From: Yersinia similis
GTDB lineage: Bacteria > Pseudomonadota > Gammaproteobacteria > Enterobacterales > Enterobacteriaceae
Length of the DNA stretch: 64,000 bases
Assembly (NCBI RefSeq): GCF_001053095.1
Contig: NZ_CGBP01000002.1
Coordinates: forward strand, 186,001 to 250,000
Reading direction: 5' to 3'
Shown piece by piece: positions 16,633 to 27,276 of this stretch. Position 1 is the first letter of the stretch. Every line of letters begins with the position of its first letter. A program made the position numbers and the translations under genes. Below the pieces are notes generated by a model. It was given only the letters and a program-made list of their open reading frames with translations, had not been told where the DNA came from and searched no databases.

Positions 16633-17046
16633 ATGCTCGACAAACTGGACGGTGCTCTGCGTTTTCAACAAGAAGCGCTTAATTTGCGTGCACAACGGCA
16701 GGAGATCTTGTCGTCCAATATTGCAAATGCGGATACACCCGGCTTTCAGGCGCGTGATATTGATTTCTCCAGTCAACTGAAAAAAGTGATGGAGCAAGGA
16801 CGAGCTAACGGGACAGGGGTGTCGCTCAGTTTAACCTCAGCCCGCCATATCCCGGCAACAACAGTTCAACCGCCCGATCTGGACTTGTTGTTCCGCATCC
16901 CAGATCAACCCGCGATGGATGGCAATACCGTTGATATGGACCGCGAACGTACTAACTTTGCCGATAATAGCCTGAAATATCAGACCGACCTGACCGTTCT
17001 TGGCGGTCAGATTAAAGGGATGATGTCAGTGTTACAACAAGGATAA
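16633..17046 (+). CDS. flgB: flagellar proximal rod protein FlgB
   Basis: Rod subunit exported through the flagellar secretion system. 137 residues with the N-terminal rod-family signature ([20 protein letters not shown]) and a C-terminal coiled helix ([19 protein letters not shown]). GCGGGGGG precedes the ATG. First gene of flgBCDEFGHIJ, with flgC 5 bases downstream. Confidence 0.96.
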   Translation: MLDKLDGALRFQQEALNLRAQRQEILSSNIANADTPGFQARDIDFSSQLKKVMEQGRANGTGVSLSLTSARHIPATTVQPPDLDLLFRIPDQPAMDGNTVDMDRERTNFADNSLKYQTDLTVLGGQIKGMMSVLQQG

Positions 17047-17051
17047 GACGC

Positions 17052-17456
17052 ATGTCTTTACTGAATATTTTTGATATTGCCGGTTCAGCATTATCAGCCC
17101 AGTCGCAACGGATGAACGTCAGTGCCAGTAATCTGGCCAACGCCGACAGTGTGACTGGCCCCGATGGGCAACCTTACCGCGCCAAGCAAGTCGTCTTTCA
17201 GGTGGTTGCACAGCCAGGACAGGAAACCGGTGGAGTGCGTGTTGCCCAGATAGTTGATGATCCGTCACCGGATCGTTTGGTGTATCAGCCGGGTAACCCT
17301 CTGGCGGATGCCAAAGGGTATGTGCGGATGCCCAACGTTGATGTGACGGGTGAAATGGTCAACACCATTTCTGCATCACGTAGCTACCAGGCAAACGTTG
17401 AAGTCCTGAATACCACCAAATCCTTGATGCTCAAAACGCTGACACTCGGTCAATAA
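17052..17456 (+). CDS. flgC: flagellar proximal rod protein FlgC
   Basis: 134-residue rod subunit. It shows the rod/hook N-terminal pattern ([21 protein letters not shown]) and the conserved C-terminal helix ([23 protein letters not shown]), both needed for coiled-coil packing in the rod. It sits between flgB and flgD with short gaps. Confidence 0.96.
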   Translation: MSLLNIFDIAGSALSAQSQRMNVSASNLANADSVTGPDGQPYRAKQVVFQVVAQPGQETGGVRVAQIVDDPSPDRLVYQPGNPLADAKGYVRMPNVDVTGEMVNTISASRSYQANVEVLNTTKSLMLKTLTLGQ

Positions 17457-17470
17457 CAGGAGCCAGCATA

Positions 17471-18157
17471 ATGGCCATTACCAATTCCCTGACGGAAAGT
17501 GATTACGGTATTACTGGCACGGCAGGGACCAATTCCACAACCGGCAGTAGTAGTCAAGATCTGCAAAATAGCTTCCTGACGTTATTAGTGGCGCAGTTGA
17601 AAAACCAAGATCCCACTAACCCAATGCAAAATAACGAGTTGACCACGCAATTAGCACAAATCAACACCGTGAGTGGCATTGAAAAGCTGAATACGACCCT
17701 TGGCTCTATTACAGGGCAAATTGATAGTAGCCAATCTCTGTACGCTACCAGCCTGATTGGTAGAGGGGTCATGGTCCCCGGTTCTAATATATTTGCAGGC
17801 AGTAAAGATGGAACGGTTAGCACCACGCCTTTTGGCCTCGAACTACAACGGCCTGCAGATAAAGTGACCGCCACCATTAGCGATAGCAATGGTCAAGTGG
17901 TACGGACCATTGAGATCGGTGGTTTAAACGCGGGGGTTCACTCCTTTACCTGGGATGGTTCACTGGATGCTGGCGGTAATGCGCCAGATGGCGCTTACAC
18001 CGTGACAATTACCGCCAGTAATGGTGGGGAATCACTGGTCGCAACACCGTTGAATTACGCCATTGTCAATGGTGTAACCCGTGGTGCTGATGGCTCGAAG
18101 CTGGACTTGGGTCTGGCGGGAACCATCACGCTAGATCAAGTGCGCCAGATTTTATAA
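17471..18157 (+). CDS. flgD: hook capping/scaffold protein FlgD
   Basis: Hook cap that guides FlgE assembly and is discarded after hook completion. 228 residues; the N-terminal LQNSFLTLLVAQLKNQDPTN, then MQNNELTTQLAQINTVSGIEKLN is diagnostic, followed by the FlgD Ig-like/tudor region (FTWDGSLDAGGNAPDGAYTV). CAGGAG precedes the ATG. A 182-base gap separates it from flgE. Confidence 0.96.
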   Translation: MAITNSLTESDYGITGTAGTNSTTGSSSQDLQNSFLTLLVAQLKNQDPTNPMQNNELTTQLAQINTVSGIEKLNTTLGSITGQIDSSQSLYATSLIGRGVMVPGSNIFAGSKDGTVSTTPFGLELQRPADKVTATISDSNGQVVRTIEIGGLNAGVHSFTWDGSLDAGGNAPDGAYTVTITASNGGESLVATPLNYAIVNGVTRGADGSKLDLGLAGTITLDQVRQIL

Positions 18158-18339
18158 GTCTGTTGTTATGCCTTCATCGAACCGTTATGCCGTCATAGAG
18201 CAGTTACGCGGTGATAAAACAGCAGACAGTACGGTGATTCACATCGGTGAATGAACTGACTTTCATTATCAAAAACAGCGTTTGATATGTCATCAGCGCT
18301 TAAGGTCTGTAACAGACCCCAAATTTAACGGAGAAGAAA

Positions 18340-19626
18340 ATGGGCTTTTCTCAAGCGGTTAGCGGTATGAACGCAGCATCCAGTAATTTGGATGTGATCG
18401 GTAACAATATCGCCAACTCGGCAACTTCAGGTTTTAAAGCGGGTTCAGTTTCTTTCGCTGATATGTTTGCGGGTTCTCAGACCGGCATGGGCGTAAAGGT
18501 TGCGGGTATTACTCAAGATTTTAACGACGGCACCCCAACCACCACCAACCGGCGTTTGGATCTGGCTATCAGCCAGAACGGTTTCTTCCGCATGCAAGAT
18601 AGCAGCGGTGGTATCTACTTTGCCCGTAACGGCCAGTTTAAGCTTGATGAGAATCGTAATATCGTCAACATGCAAGGCCTGAATCTGACCGGCTACCCGG
18701 CAACCGGCACACCGCCAACGGTACAGCAGGGGGCCAACCCGGTACCTTTGTCTATTCCGCAGGATATGATCTCTGCCAGAGCTACCACCTCCGGCAACAT
18801 GGTGGTGAACCTGACCTCGACGCACGATATTATTCCTACTACCCCTGACTTTGATCCAGATAAGCCAGATACCTATAGCTTTGTTAATAACATGACGACC
18901 TTTGATAGCTTGGGTAACCGCCATGAGATCAATGTGTATTATGTTAAGCGGACTGAGAGTTCAGTGGATGGTAACTCTTGGGATGTATACACCCGTGATA
19001 GTAGTGCCAACCCAGCGCAACTTGCTGAAAAACGTGGAACCATGCAGTTTGATACTAATGGTGCGTTGACTGGGACAACTTATCCGCTGATCACGCCACC
19101 TGCGACTACGCCTGTCGATACTCCAACAACGGTACCTTTTACCTTTAACATACCTATGGGTGTGGTTAATGGTGCGACAGCAGAACCCTTCGCGCTGAGT
19201 GTTGCGGGCAGTAAGCAGCAAAACACGGGTACAGACAGCATTGTTGCGCAGAACCAGACCGGCTACGCCGCAGGTGAGTTTACTGGCTTCCAGATCAACA
19301 GCGATGGTTCCGTCATTGGGACTTATTCTAACCAGCAAACCCAATTGCTTGGCCAAATCGTCATGGCTAACTTCTCTAATCCAGAAGGGCTGTCCTCCGA
19401 AGGCGATAACGTGTGGAAAGAGACGCAATCTTCCGGTAACCCGATGCTCGGCACTGCCGGTAGCGGTGGCTTTGGCACGTTGACCAGTGGTGCGCTGGAA
19501 TCCTCTAACGTGGATTTGAGTAAAGAATTGGTCAACATGATTGTGGCACAGCGTAACTATCAGTCCAACGCCCAGACCATCAAAACCCAAGATCAGATCT
19601 TACAAACTCTGGTTAGCCTGCGTTAA
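18340..19626 (+). CDS. flgE: flagellar hook protein FlgE
   Basis: Structural subunit of the hook. 428 residues; N-terminal FSQAVSGMNAASSNLDVIGN then NIANSATSGFKAG, a variable middle, and the C-terminal SNVDLSKELVNMIVAQRNYQ then SNAQTIKTQDQILQTL. Start with GGAGAAGAAA upstream. Slightly longer than the E. coli protein (402), with the difference in the surface-exposed central part. Confidence 0.96.
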   Translation: MGFSQAVSGMNAASSNLDVIGNNIANSATSGFKAGSVSFADMFAGSQTGMGVKVAGITQDFNDGTPTTTNRRLDLAISQNGFFRMQDSSGGIYFARNGQFKLDENRNIVNMQGLNLTGYPATGTPPTVQQGANPVPLSIPQDMISARATTSGNMVVNLTSTHDIIPTTPDFDPDKPDTYSFVNNMTTFDSLGNRHEINVYYVKRTESSVDGNSWDVYTRDSSANPAQLAEKRGTMQFDTNGALTGTTYPLITPPATTPVDTPTTVPFTFNIPMGVVNGATAEPFALSVAGSKQQNTGTDSIVAQNQTGYAAGEFTGFQINSDGSVIGTYSNQQTQLLGQIVMANFSNPEGLSSEGDNVWKETQSSGNPMLGTAGSGGFGTLTSGALESSNVDLSKELVNMIVAQRNYQSNAQTIKTQDQILQTLVSLR

Positions 19627-19647
19627 TCGTACTGACGGGAAGAGCTC

Positions 19648-20403
19648 ATGGATCACGCAATATATACCGCAATGGGGGCTGCCCGGCAGTCTCTGGAGTT
19701 GCAGGCCGTTACCGCCAACAATTTGGCGAACGCCTCTACACCGGGCTTTCGTGCGCAATTGGCTGCGATGCGCGCGGTACCCATTGATGGACCAAGTCTG
19801 GCTACCCGCACGATGGTCACCACATCGACTCCCGGTGTGGATATCAGCCAGGGGACGATGAATTTCAGTGGTCGTCCGCTGGATGTTGCTTTGCAGCAAG
19901 ATGGTTATTTGGCGGTACAACTGCCAGATGGCAGCGAAGCCTACACCCGCAACGGTAATATTCAGATTTCCGCGAACGGGCAGATGACGGTGCAAGGTTA
20001 CCCATTGATGGGGGATAACGGCCCGATCGAAGTCCCCCCCCAAGCGGCAGTCACTATTGCTGCGGATGGCACTATCTCGGCACTGAATGCCGGTGATTCA
20101 CCAAACACCATTGCGCAACTGGGTCAGATCAAACGGGTTCAGGCGACGGCGGGTGAAATGATGCACGGCGATGATGGATTGTTCCATCTGACCCCCGCCA
20201 CTCAACAGGCTCGGGGCGCGCAATTGCCCAATGATCCGCTCGTCAAAATTATGCCGGGGGTACTGGAAGGCAGTAACGTGAAAGCCGTTGAAGCCATGAC
20301 GGACATGATTGCCAACGCCCGCAGTTTTGAAATGCAGATGAAAGTCATCCAGAGCGTGGATGAAAATGAACAACGCGCTAATCAGCTGTTAGCAATGGGC
20401 TAA
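19648..20403 (+). CDS. flgF: flagellar proximal rod protein FlgF
   Basis: 251-residue rod subunit. It has the rod-family N-terminus (QAVTANNLANASTPGFRAQL), a central beta domain, and the C-terminal EGSNVKAVEAMTDMIANARS then FEMQMKVIQSVDENEQRAN. It lies 21 bases after flgE. Confidence 0.96.
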   Translation: MDHAIYTAMGAARQSLELQAVTANNLANASTPGFRAQLAAMRAVPIDGPSLATRTMVTTSTPGVDISQGTMNFSGRPLDVALQQDGYLAVQLPDGSEAYTRNGNIQISANGQMTVQGYPLMGDNGPIEVPPQAAVTIAADGTISALNAGDSPNTIAQLGQIKRVQATAGEMMHGDDGLFHLTPATQQARGAQLPNDPLVKIMPGVLEGSNVKAVEAMTDMIANARSFEMQMKVIQSVDENEQRANQLLAMG

Positions 20404-20429
20404 GCGCGTGAGCGCAGAGGAATAAACTG

Positions 20430-21212
20430 ATGATCCGATCATTATGGATTGCCAAGACCGGCTTGGATGCACAGCAGACCAATATGGATGTGATCGCCAA
20501 CAACCTGGCGAACGTTAGCACCAATGGCTTTAAACGTCAGCGGGCGGTCTTTGAAGATTTGCTGTACCAAACCATGCGTCAACCGGGAGCACAATCCTCC
20601 GAACAGACCACCTTACCGTCTGGCTTACAGATTGGTACCGGGGTACGCCCGGTGGCGACTGAGCGTCTGCACAGTCAAGGGAATTTATCGCAAACCAATA
20701 ACAGCAAAGATATTGCTATTAAAGGTGAGGGATTCTTCCAGGTACAAATGCCTGATGGCACCAACGCCTATACTCGTGATGGTTCTTTCCAGGTTGACCA
20801 GAATGGTCAATTAGTCACTGCGGGTGGTTTTCAGGTGCAACCGGCGATCACTATTCCTGCCAATGCCCTGAGCATGACGGTGGGCCGTGACGGGATCGTC
20901 AGTGTCACCTTGCAAGGTCAAACCGCGACTCAGCAAGTGGGGCAACTGACCTTGACCACCTTCATCAATAACAGTGGCTTGGAAAGTGTGGGTGAAAATC
21001 TGTATCAGGAAACCGCCAGTTCCGGTGCGCCTAACGAAACCACACCTGGGCTGAATGGCGGTGGGTTGTTGTATCAGGGCTATGTTGAAACCTCTAACGT
21101 CAATGTGGCGGAAGAGTTGGTCAATATGATCCAAACGCAGCGCGCGTATGAAATTAACAGTAAAGCAGTTTCAACGTCTGACCAGATGTTGCAAAAACTG
21201 GCTCAACTGTAA
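20430..21212 (+). CDS. flgG: flagellar distal rod protein FlgG
   Basis: 260-residue distal rod subunit with N-terminal [20 protein letters not shown] then [20 protein letters not shown] and C-terminal [20 protein letters not shown]. Length equals E. coli FlgG, fitting fixed rod geometry. A GC-rich hairpin follows before flgH. Confidence 0.97.
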   Translation: MIRSLWIAKTGLDAQQTNMDVIANNLANVSTNGFKRQRAVFEDLLYQTMRQPGAQSSEQTTLPSGLQIGTGVRPVATERLHSQGNLSQTNNSKDIAIKGEGFFQVQMPDGTNAYTRDGSFQVDQNGQLVTAGGFQVQPAITIPANALSMTVGRDGIVSVTLQGQTATQQVGQLTLTTFINNSGLESVGENLYQETASSGAPNETTPGLNGGGLLYQGYVETSNVNVAEELVNMIQTQRAYEINSKAVSTSDQMLQKLAQL

Positions 21213-21222
21213 ACCTGCTTTC

Positions 21223-21241
21223 GGGGGGCGTCGTGCCCCCT
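21223..21241 (+). terminator. GC hairpin between flgG and flgH
   Basis: GGGGGGC pairs with GCCCCC across a 5-6 nt loop. No U-run follows, so it may be a partial terminator or an RNA-stabilising element that sets flgH-flgJ levels. Confidence 0.4.
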
Positions 21242-21355
21242 GATCGCCGCAGCATAATATGTATCTGGGCAAGTTTGCCAGCCTCTAACCGGTTACAGGA
21301 TCGATAATCAGAGATGGATAGAGCGCCGTTCAGAACGTCAGGTGGAGTGAAAGGG

Positions 21356-22045
21356 ATGTATTTGAGAAGAGTAAGTGCGCCGTTGATGACGATGTTGCTA
21401 CTCAATGGTTGCGCGTATATTCCGCATAAACCACTGGTGGATGGCACCACGTCTGCGCAGCCCGCACCGGCCAGTGCACCGTTGCCGAATGGCTCTATTT
21501 TTCAGACCGTACAGCCGATGAATTATGGCTATCAACCCCTATTTGAAGACCGCCGCCCACGTAACATCGGTGACACGCTGACCATTACCTTGCAGGAAAA
21601 TGTCAGTGCCAGCAAAAGTTCGTCAGCCAATGCTAGCCGTAATGGTGCCAGTTCATTTGGTGTTGCGACCGCCCCTCGCTATTTGGACGGGTTATTGGGT
21701 AATGGGCGCGCCGATATGGAGATCGCTGGCGACAGTACTTTTGGCGGCAAGGGGGGCGCGAATGCCAATAACACCTTCAGCGGCACGATCACCGTGACAG
21801 TCTATCAGGTACTGGCTAACGGCAACTTGCATGTGGTGGGTGAAAAACAGATTGCTATCAATCAGGGGACCGAATTTATTCGTTTCTCTGGGGTAGTCAA
21901 CCCACGCACCATCAGCGGCAGCAATAGCGTGACCTCAACACAGGTTGCCGATGCGCGCATCGAGTATGTGGGGAATGGGTATATCAATGAAGCGCAAACC
22001 ATGGGCTGGTTACAGCGGTTCTTCCTTAATGTTTCGCCGTACTAA
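21356..22045 (+). CDS. flgH: flagellar L-ring lipoprotein FlgH
   Basis: Outer-membrane L-ring subunit. 229 residues from the ATG at 21356, close to E. coli (232). The lipobox LLNGC lies at about residue 18-22, so Cys22 would be lipidated. The core [20 protein letters not shown] and the C-terminal [20 protein letters not shown] are highly conserved. A frame opens 14 codons earlier (21314), but that would put charged residues before the lipoprotein signal; GGAG lies upstream of the chosen start. Confidence 0.94.
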   Translation: MYLRRVSAPLMTMLLLNGCAYIPHKPLVDGTTSAQPAPASAPLPNGSIFQTVQPMNYGYQPLFEDRRPRNIGDTLTITLQENVSASKSSSANASRNGASSFGVATAPRYLDGLLGNGRADMEIAGDSTFGGKGGANANNTFSGTITVTVYQVLANGNLHVVGEKQIAINQGTEFIRFSGVVNPRTISGSNSVTSTQVADARIEYVGNGYINEAQTMGWLQRFFLNVSPY

Positions 22046-22059
22046 GAAGAGGCGTCAAA

Positions 22060-23169
22060 ATGCGTAAACAGTCACTTGTCACTCTACTTATGGTCTTGCT
22101 CTCGCTGGTTTGGCTACCAGCATCGGCGGAGCGTATCCGCGATTTGGTGACCGTTCAAGGGGTGCGTGATAACGCGCTGATTGGTTATGGGCTTGTGGTT
22201 GGGCTAGATGGCTCCGGTGACCAAACCATGCAAACACCGTTTACCACGCAAAGCCTGAGCAATATGTTGTCGCAGTTGGGAATAACCGTCCCCCCTGGCA
22301 CCAATATGCAACTTAAAAACGTGGCGGCAGTGATGGTCACTGCCAAATTACCGGCCTTCTCCCGCGCAGGGCAAACCATTGATGTCGTGGTTTCCTCAAT
22401 GGGTAATGCTAAAAGTATTCGTGGTGGTACGTTGTTAATGACCCCCCTGAAAGGGGTGGATAATCAGGTTTACGCCTTGGCGCAGGGCAACGTACTGGTT
22501 GGGGGCGCCGGTGCCGCCGCCGGTGGCAGCAGTGTTCAGGTGAACCAATTGGCGGGTGGCCGTATTAGTAACGGCGCGACGATCGAACGTGAATTACCTA
22601 CCACCTTTGGCACTGATGGCATCATTAACCTGCAATTGAATAGCGAAGATTTCACGTTGGCACAGCAAGTCAGTGATGCCATTAACCGCCAGCGTGGTTT
22701 CGGTTCAGCGACAGCCATTGATGCGCGCACCATTCAGGTGCTGGTCCCACGTGGCGGTAGTTCACAGGTCCGTTTTCTGGCTGATATCCAGAACATCCCG
22801 ATCAATGTGGATCCGGGCGACGCCAAAGTGATTATCAACTCCCGTACCGGCTCTGTGGTGATGAACCGCAATGTGGTGTTGGATTCCTGTGCGGTGGCGC
22901 AAGGGAACCTATCAGTGGTCGTGGATAAACAGAATATTGTCAGCCAGCCGGATACGCCGTTTGGTGGTGGTCAGACCGTGGTGACGCCAAATACCCAGAT
23001 TTCTGTTCAGCAACAAGGTGGGGTATTGCAGCGGGTCAATGCCAGCCCAAATCTGAATAATGTGGTTCGTGCGCTGAATTCGTTGGGGGCGACACCAATA
23101 GATTTGATGTCCATCTTGCAAGCCATGGAGAGTGCGGGTTGCTTGCGGGCTAAATTGGAAATTATCTAA
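22060..23169 (+). CDS. flgI: flagellar P-ring protein FlgI
   Basis: Periplasmic P-ring subunit assembled with help from FlgA. 369 residues with a signal peptide ([18 protein letters not shown]) and the conserved [20 protein letters not shown] then [10 protein letters not shown] opening. The C-terminal [20 protein letters not shown] then [19 protein letters not shown] is typical. It overlaps flgJ by one base (TAATG). Confidence 0.97.
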   Translation: MRKQSLVTLLMVLLSLVWLPASAERIRDLVTVQGVRDNALIGYGLVVGLDGSGDQTMQTPFTTQSLSNMLSQLGITVPPGTNMQLKNVAAVMVTAKLPAFSRAGQTIDVVVSSMGNAKSIRGGTLLMTPLKGVDNQVYALAQGNVLVGGAGAAAGGSSVQVNQLAGGRISNGATIERELPTTFGTDGIINLQLNSEDFTLAQQVSDAINRQRGFGSATAIDARTIQVLVPRGGSSQVRFLADIQNIPINVDPGDAKVIINSRTGSVVMNRNVVLDSCAVAQGNLSVVVDKQNIVSQPDTPFGGGQTVVTPNTQISVQQQGGVLQRVNASPNLNNVVRALNSLGATPIDLMSILQAMESAGCLRAKLEII

Positions 23170-24113
23170 TGAGTGATTTAATGGCGATGTCCGGGGCGGC
23201 GTATGACGCTCAGTCATTGGATGCCTTGAAACGGGATGCGGCACGGGATCCCGAGGGTAATCTGAAGCAGGTTGCTCAGCAGGTGGAAGGGATGTTTGTG
23301 CAGATGATGCTGAAAAGTATGCGAGCGGCCTTACCACAAGACGGCGTGATGAACAGCGAGCAGACCAAGCTTTATACCTCGATGTACGATCAGCAAATTG
23401 CGCAGCAAATGTCGGCCAAAGGATTAGGGCTGGCGGACATGATGGTTGAACAACTTTCCGGGACCACCTCGGCAAGTGAAACCGCGGGTACGGTGCCGAT
23501 GATGTTGGATAACGAGGTGTTGCAACGTATGCCAGCACAGGCGTTGGCGCAAGTGATGCGCCGGGCCATCCCCACGCCACCGTCCAGTAGCATGGCGGCA
23601 ATATCCCCAGGTAATGGCAGCTTTGTGGCTCGGATGTCAATTCCGGTACAAATCGCCAGCCAACAAAGCGGCATTCCACATCAACTGATCATGGCGCAGG
23701 CTGCGCTGGAATCCGGTTGGGGCCAACGTGAGATCCCAACTGCGGATGGCAAAAGTAGCTATAACGTTTTTGGCATTAAGGCGGGCAGTAGCTGGAATGG
23801 GCCGGTCAGTGAAATTACCACCACTGAATATGAGCAAGGTGTGGCGAAGAAAACCAAAGCTCGTTTCCGGGTGTATGGCTCTTATGTCGAGGCGGTCACT
23901 GATTATGTCAAATTACTGACCCAGAACCCGCGCTACGCCCATGTTGCAGCAGCGCAAAGCCCAGAGCAGGGGGCACATGCACTACAACAGGCCGGCTATG
24001 CCACCGATCCACAATATGCACAAAAATTAGTCAGCGTGATTCAGCAAATGAGAAATGCCGGGGAGCAGGCGGTGAAGGCGTATGGGGGGCGTGATCTGAC
24101 CACGCTATTCTAA
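23169..24113 (+). CDS. flgJ: rod cap and peptidoglycan hydrolase FlgJ
   Basis: Bifunctional rod-assembly protein. 314 residues: an N-terminal rod-cap domain (EGMFVQMMLKSMRAALPQDG, residues about 40-110) and a C-terminal GH73 muramidase domain (about 155-305) with the catalytic Glu at residue 181 in AALESGWGQ, then SSYNVFGIKAGSSWNGP. It lets the rod cross the murein layer. Last gene of the flgB operon. Confidence 0.96.
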   Translation: MSDLMAMSGAAYDAQSLDALKRDAARDPEGNLKQVAQQVEGMFVQMMLKSMRAALPQDGVMNSEQTKLYTSMYDQQIAQQMSAKGLGLADMMVEQLSGTTSASETAGTVPMMLDNEVLQRMPAQALAQVMRRAIPTPPSSSMAAISPGNGSFVARMSIPVQIASQQSGIPHQLIMAQAALESGWGQREIPTADGKSSYNVFGIKAGSSWNGPVSEITTTEYEQGVAKKTKARFRVYGSYVEAVTDYVKLLTQNPRYAHVAAAQSPEQGAHALQQAGYATDPQYAQKLVSVIQQMRNAGEQAVKAYGGRDLTTLF

Positions 24114-24245
24114 ACCTAACGCAATAGGCTATTTTACTTGCCATTTTGGGCTTGAGCAGTGCTCGGCATCTTTACTCTCTGCCTATTCTCTCCGTCGTGG
24201 GCACTTTGTTATTAACCTCAGCTATTGGATAGGTTGGATTTTTAC

Positions 24246-24272
24246 TCAAGTTTTCCAATATCGGGCCGATAC
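24246..24272 (+). promoter_or_regulatory. sigma-28 promoter of flgKL
   Basis: TCAAGTTT (24246-24253), an 11-nt spacer and GCCGATAC (24265-24272) match the FliA consensus at 14 of 16 positions. It lies about 100 bases before flgK and supplies late expression. Confidence 0.8.
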
Positions 24273-24374
24273 TGATTACAGGCTGTGTGGGGGCTTCGGT
24301 CACCTTAGGCAGTATCCCAATATTAATAATGCAGGCGCTGCGATGCTCGTCGTCTGCGGTAAAAGGATTGCTTC

Positions 24375-26039
24375 ATGTCCAATAGTTTAATGAATACTGC
24401 GATGAGTGGTTTGAACGCAGCACAATACGCCTTGAGCACTGTCAGTAACAATATCACCAACTTTCAGGTAGCCGGTTATAACCGCCAGAACACGGTCTTT
24501 GCGCAAAATGGTGGCTCGATTACGTCCGCTGGTTTTATCGGTAATGGCGTGACGGTCACCGGAGTTAATCGCGAATATAACGCTTTTATTACCAACCAAC
24601 TGCGTGCGTCTCAAACACAGAGCAGTGGCCTGACCACCTATTACCAGCAAATTTCTCAAATCGATAACCTGCTATCGAACAGCTCTAACAACCTCTCGAC
24701 TACCATGCAGGATTTCTTCAGCAACCTGCAAAATCTGGTCAGTAATGCCGGCGATGATGCGGCACGCAAAACCGTATTAGGCAAAGCCGAAGGTTTGGTT
24801 AATCAGTTCCAGAATGCGGATAAATATCTGCGTGATATGGATAACGGGGTCAACCAGAAAATAACCGAGAGTGCGGCGCAAATTAATAACTATGCCGAGC
24901 AAATCGCTAAGTTAAACGACCAGATTACTCGTTTACGGGGCAGCAGTGGCAGCGAACCGAATGCCTTGCTCGACCAACGGGACCAATTGGTGACAGAGTT
25001 AAATCAAATTGTTGGCGTCACCGTGACCCAACAAGATGGTGATGCTTACAACGTATCATTTGCCGGTGGACTGTCGCTGGTACAAGGGCCAAACGCCCAC
25101 AAGGTGGAAGCCATTCCCTCTGGCGCCGATGCAACACGATTAACGCTGGGTTACACCCGGGGCAACGGCGATAGCACTGAGATTGATGAAAGCCGCATCA
25201 CGACTGGCTCTCTCGGCGGCACTTTAAAATTCCGCAGTGAAGCGTTGGACAGCGCCCGTAATCAACTAGGCCAATTGGCGTTGGTTATGGCCGATAGTTT
25301 CAATATTCAGCACAGCGCCGGATTTGATACTCATGGCGATAAGGGCGAGGATTTCTTCAGCTTTGCAGAACCGTCTGTAATGAAAAATGCTAAAAATCAG
25401 GGTAGTGCCAGTATTAGCGTGGCTTATACCGATACATCTAAAGTGAAAGCCAGCGATTACACCGTAGAATTTGATGGTAATGATTGGCAGGTTACTCGAC
25501 TGTCCGATAATACCAAAGTGTCAACGACGCCAGGTGTGAATGCTGCCGGTGAGCCTACGTTGGAATTCGATGGTGTCGCTATCAAGATAGAAAACGGCAC
25601 TCCGGGTCCACAGGCGAAAGATAAATTTACCGTCAAGACAGTAACGAACGTTGCCGCCAACTTACAGGTTGCCATTACTGATTCCAGTAAGATTGCCGCG
25701 GCGGGCACTGCTGATGGTGGTGCGAGCGATAACACCAACGCGCAGGCACTATTGGACTTACAGGGCAAAAAACTGGTGGATGGTAAGGCTACACTGTCTG
25801 GTGCTTATGCAGGCTTAGTGAGTAACGTCGGCAACCAAACCAATACCGCAAAAACCAACAGCACGGCGCAGGCGAATATCGTCAAGCAGTTAACTGCAGA
25901 GCAGCAGTCAATTTCTGGGGTGAATTTAGACGAAGAGTACGGAGATTTGCAGCGTTTCCAGCAATATTATCTGGCGAATGCACAGGTCATCCAGACCGCT
26001 TCGACGTTGTTTAATGCGCTACTGAGTTTGCGTGGTTAA
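24375..26039 (+). CDS. flgK: hook-filament junction protein FlgK (HAP1)
   Basis: First hook-filament junction protein. 554 residues; conserved N-terminal MNTAMSGLNAAQYALSTVSN then NITNFQVAGYNRQNT and C-terminal EYGDLQRFQQYYLANAQVIQ then TASTLFNALLSLRG, with a variable middle. It is carried to the export gate by FlgN. Confidence 0.97.
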   Translation: MSNSLMNTAMSGLNAAQYALSTVSNNITNFQVAGYNRQNTVFAQNGGSITSAGFIGNGVTVTGVNREYNAFITNQLRASQTQSSGLTTYYQQISQIDNLLSNSSNNLSTTMQDFFSNLQNLVSNAGDDAARKTVLGKAEGLVNQFQNADKYLRDMDNGVNQKITESAAQINNYAEQIAKLNDQITRLRGSSGSEPNALLDQRDQLVTELNQIVGVTVTQQDGDAYNVSFAGGLSLVQGPNAHKVEAIPSGADATRLTLGYTRGNGDSTEIDESRITTGSLGGTLKFRSEALDSARNQLGQLALVMADSFNIQHSAGFDTHGDKGEDFFSFAEPSVMKNAKNQGSASISVAYTDTSKVKASDYTVEFDGNDWQVTRLSDNTKVSTTPGVNAAGEPTLEFDGVAIKIENGTPGPQAKDKFTVKTVTNVAANLQVAITDSSKIAAAGTADGGASDNTNAQALLDLQGKKLVDGKATLSGAYAGLVSNVGNQTNTAKTNSTAQANIVKQLTAEQQSISGVNLDEEYGDLQRFQQYYLANAQVIQTASTLFNALLSLRG

Positions 26040-26220
26040 CTTATTTTTTTATAGGCGATTATCTACATAACTTATTGTCCGCGGTAGCTGTTTAGCGCCG
26101 TGACTTATTTTATATCAAGTTTAGCCAGTGTGGCTGTTGTTATTAATAATGATGATTATTGATGATGACCATGCTCATCAATACGCACTGGCTGAACGGT
26201 TGCTAAAAGGAACTCACATC

Positions 26221-27201
26221 GTGCGCCTAAGTACCAGCATGTTGTATCAGCAAAATATGCAGGGCATCACCAATGCCCAATCCCTTTGGATGCAGACCGG
26301 CCAACAGCTTTCTACCGGTAAACGCGTCATTAATCCATCCGATGACCCGATGGCAGCATCGCAAGCGGTGATGGTGTCACAAGCTGAATCTGAAAATAAC
26401 CAATATGCATTAGCGCGCAGTTTTGCCCGTCAAGGGTCATCACTGGAAACGACGGTATTGGTGCAAACGACCAGTACCATTCAGTCAATTCAAACTTTAG
26501 TCATCAGTGCTAAGAACGATACGTTAAGTGATGATGACCGCGCCTCCTATGCGACGCAGTTACAGGGTTTGAAAGACCAACTGCTGAATCAGGCCAATAC
26601 TACGGATGGCAACGGTCGTTACATTTTTGCTGGCTTCAAAAGTGACAAGCCTCCCTTTACGGTTAGCGACACCGGTGAGGTGACCTACGTAGGCGGTGAT
26701 GTCGCCATTGAGCAGAAAGTGGATGCCAACCGTTCGATTACTGTCGGTCATACCGGTTCCAGTGTTTTCATGGCATTGACCAGCAATGCGAAACCGGAAC
26801 CTGATGATGCTAATGGTGATCCGGTTGCATCGGAAGATAATATCTTTGACACTATTGATACGGTGCTGAATTCACTAAAAACCCCACTGCAAGGGGCCTC
26901 TGAAGAGGTGAAAGCGCAGGCACAAGCTGATCTGGATAAAGGGATCCGCGGGTTGTCTAATTCATTGAATAATGTGTTATCAGTTCAGGCAGAAATTGGG
27001 GTTCAACTGCAAGAGCTGGATAATTTAGACAGCTTGGGTGGTGACCGCACCTTGATTAATAAACAGCGATTAAGTGATTTGCAAGATGTTGATTGGACCT
27101 CGGCTATCTCTTCTTATGTCATGCAACAAGCGGCGCTACAGGCTTCGTATACCACTTTCACCAATATGCAGGGTTTGTCTCTGTTCCAACTGAATAAATA
27201 A
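26221..27201 (+). CDS. flgL: hook-filament junction protein FlgL (HAP3)
   Basis: Second junction protein, 326 residues. The frame opens at 26128, but similarity to FlgL starts at a GTG at 26221 (MRLSTSMLYQQNMQGITNAQ) preceded by AAAGGAA. The flagellin-like STGKRVINPSDDPMAASQA motif and the C-terminal MQQAALQASYTTFTNMQGLS then LFQL are conserved. Confidence 0.95.
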   Translation: MRLSTSMLYQQNMQGITNAQSLWMQTGQQLSTGKRVINPSDDPMAASQAVMVSQAESENNQYALARSFARQGSSLETTVLVQTTSTIQSIQTLVISAKNDTLSDDDRASYATQLQGLKDQLLNQANTTDGNGRYIFAGFKSDKPPFTVSDTGEVTYVGGDVAIEQKVDANRSITVGHTGSSVFMALTSNAKPEPDDANGDPVASEDNIFDTIDTVLNSLKTPLQGASEEVKAQAQADLDKGIRGLSNSLNNVLSVQAEIGVQLQELDNLDSLGGDRTLINKQRLSDLQDVDWTSAISSYVMQQAALQASYTTFTNMQGLSLFQLNK

Positions 27202-27206
27202 TCTGT

Positions 27207-27237
27207 TTTAACCCCGTAGAACAGCCTACGGGGTTTT
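27207..27237. terminator. bidirectional terminator after flgL
   Basis: ACCCCGTAG (27211-27219) pairs with CTACGGGGT (27226-27234) over a 6-nt loop, with TTTTA upstream and TTTTAC downstream. It can end flgL and the convergent SorC-type regulator gene. Confidence 0.75.
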
Positions 27238-27276
27238 ACTTTGCGTTAACCCATTCTTCATTAAACGCACTTGCCA

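Noticed and set aside
19600-20043. Long minus-strand frames opposite flgE/flgF
   Set aside because: They are GC-driven shadows of strongly conserved plus-strand flagellar genes.
22912-23679. 255-codon minus-strand frame opposite flgI/flgJ
   Set aside because: It lies opposite two clear genes and is Pro/Ser/Arg-rich without family features.
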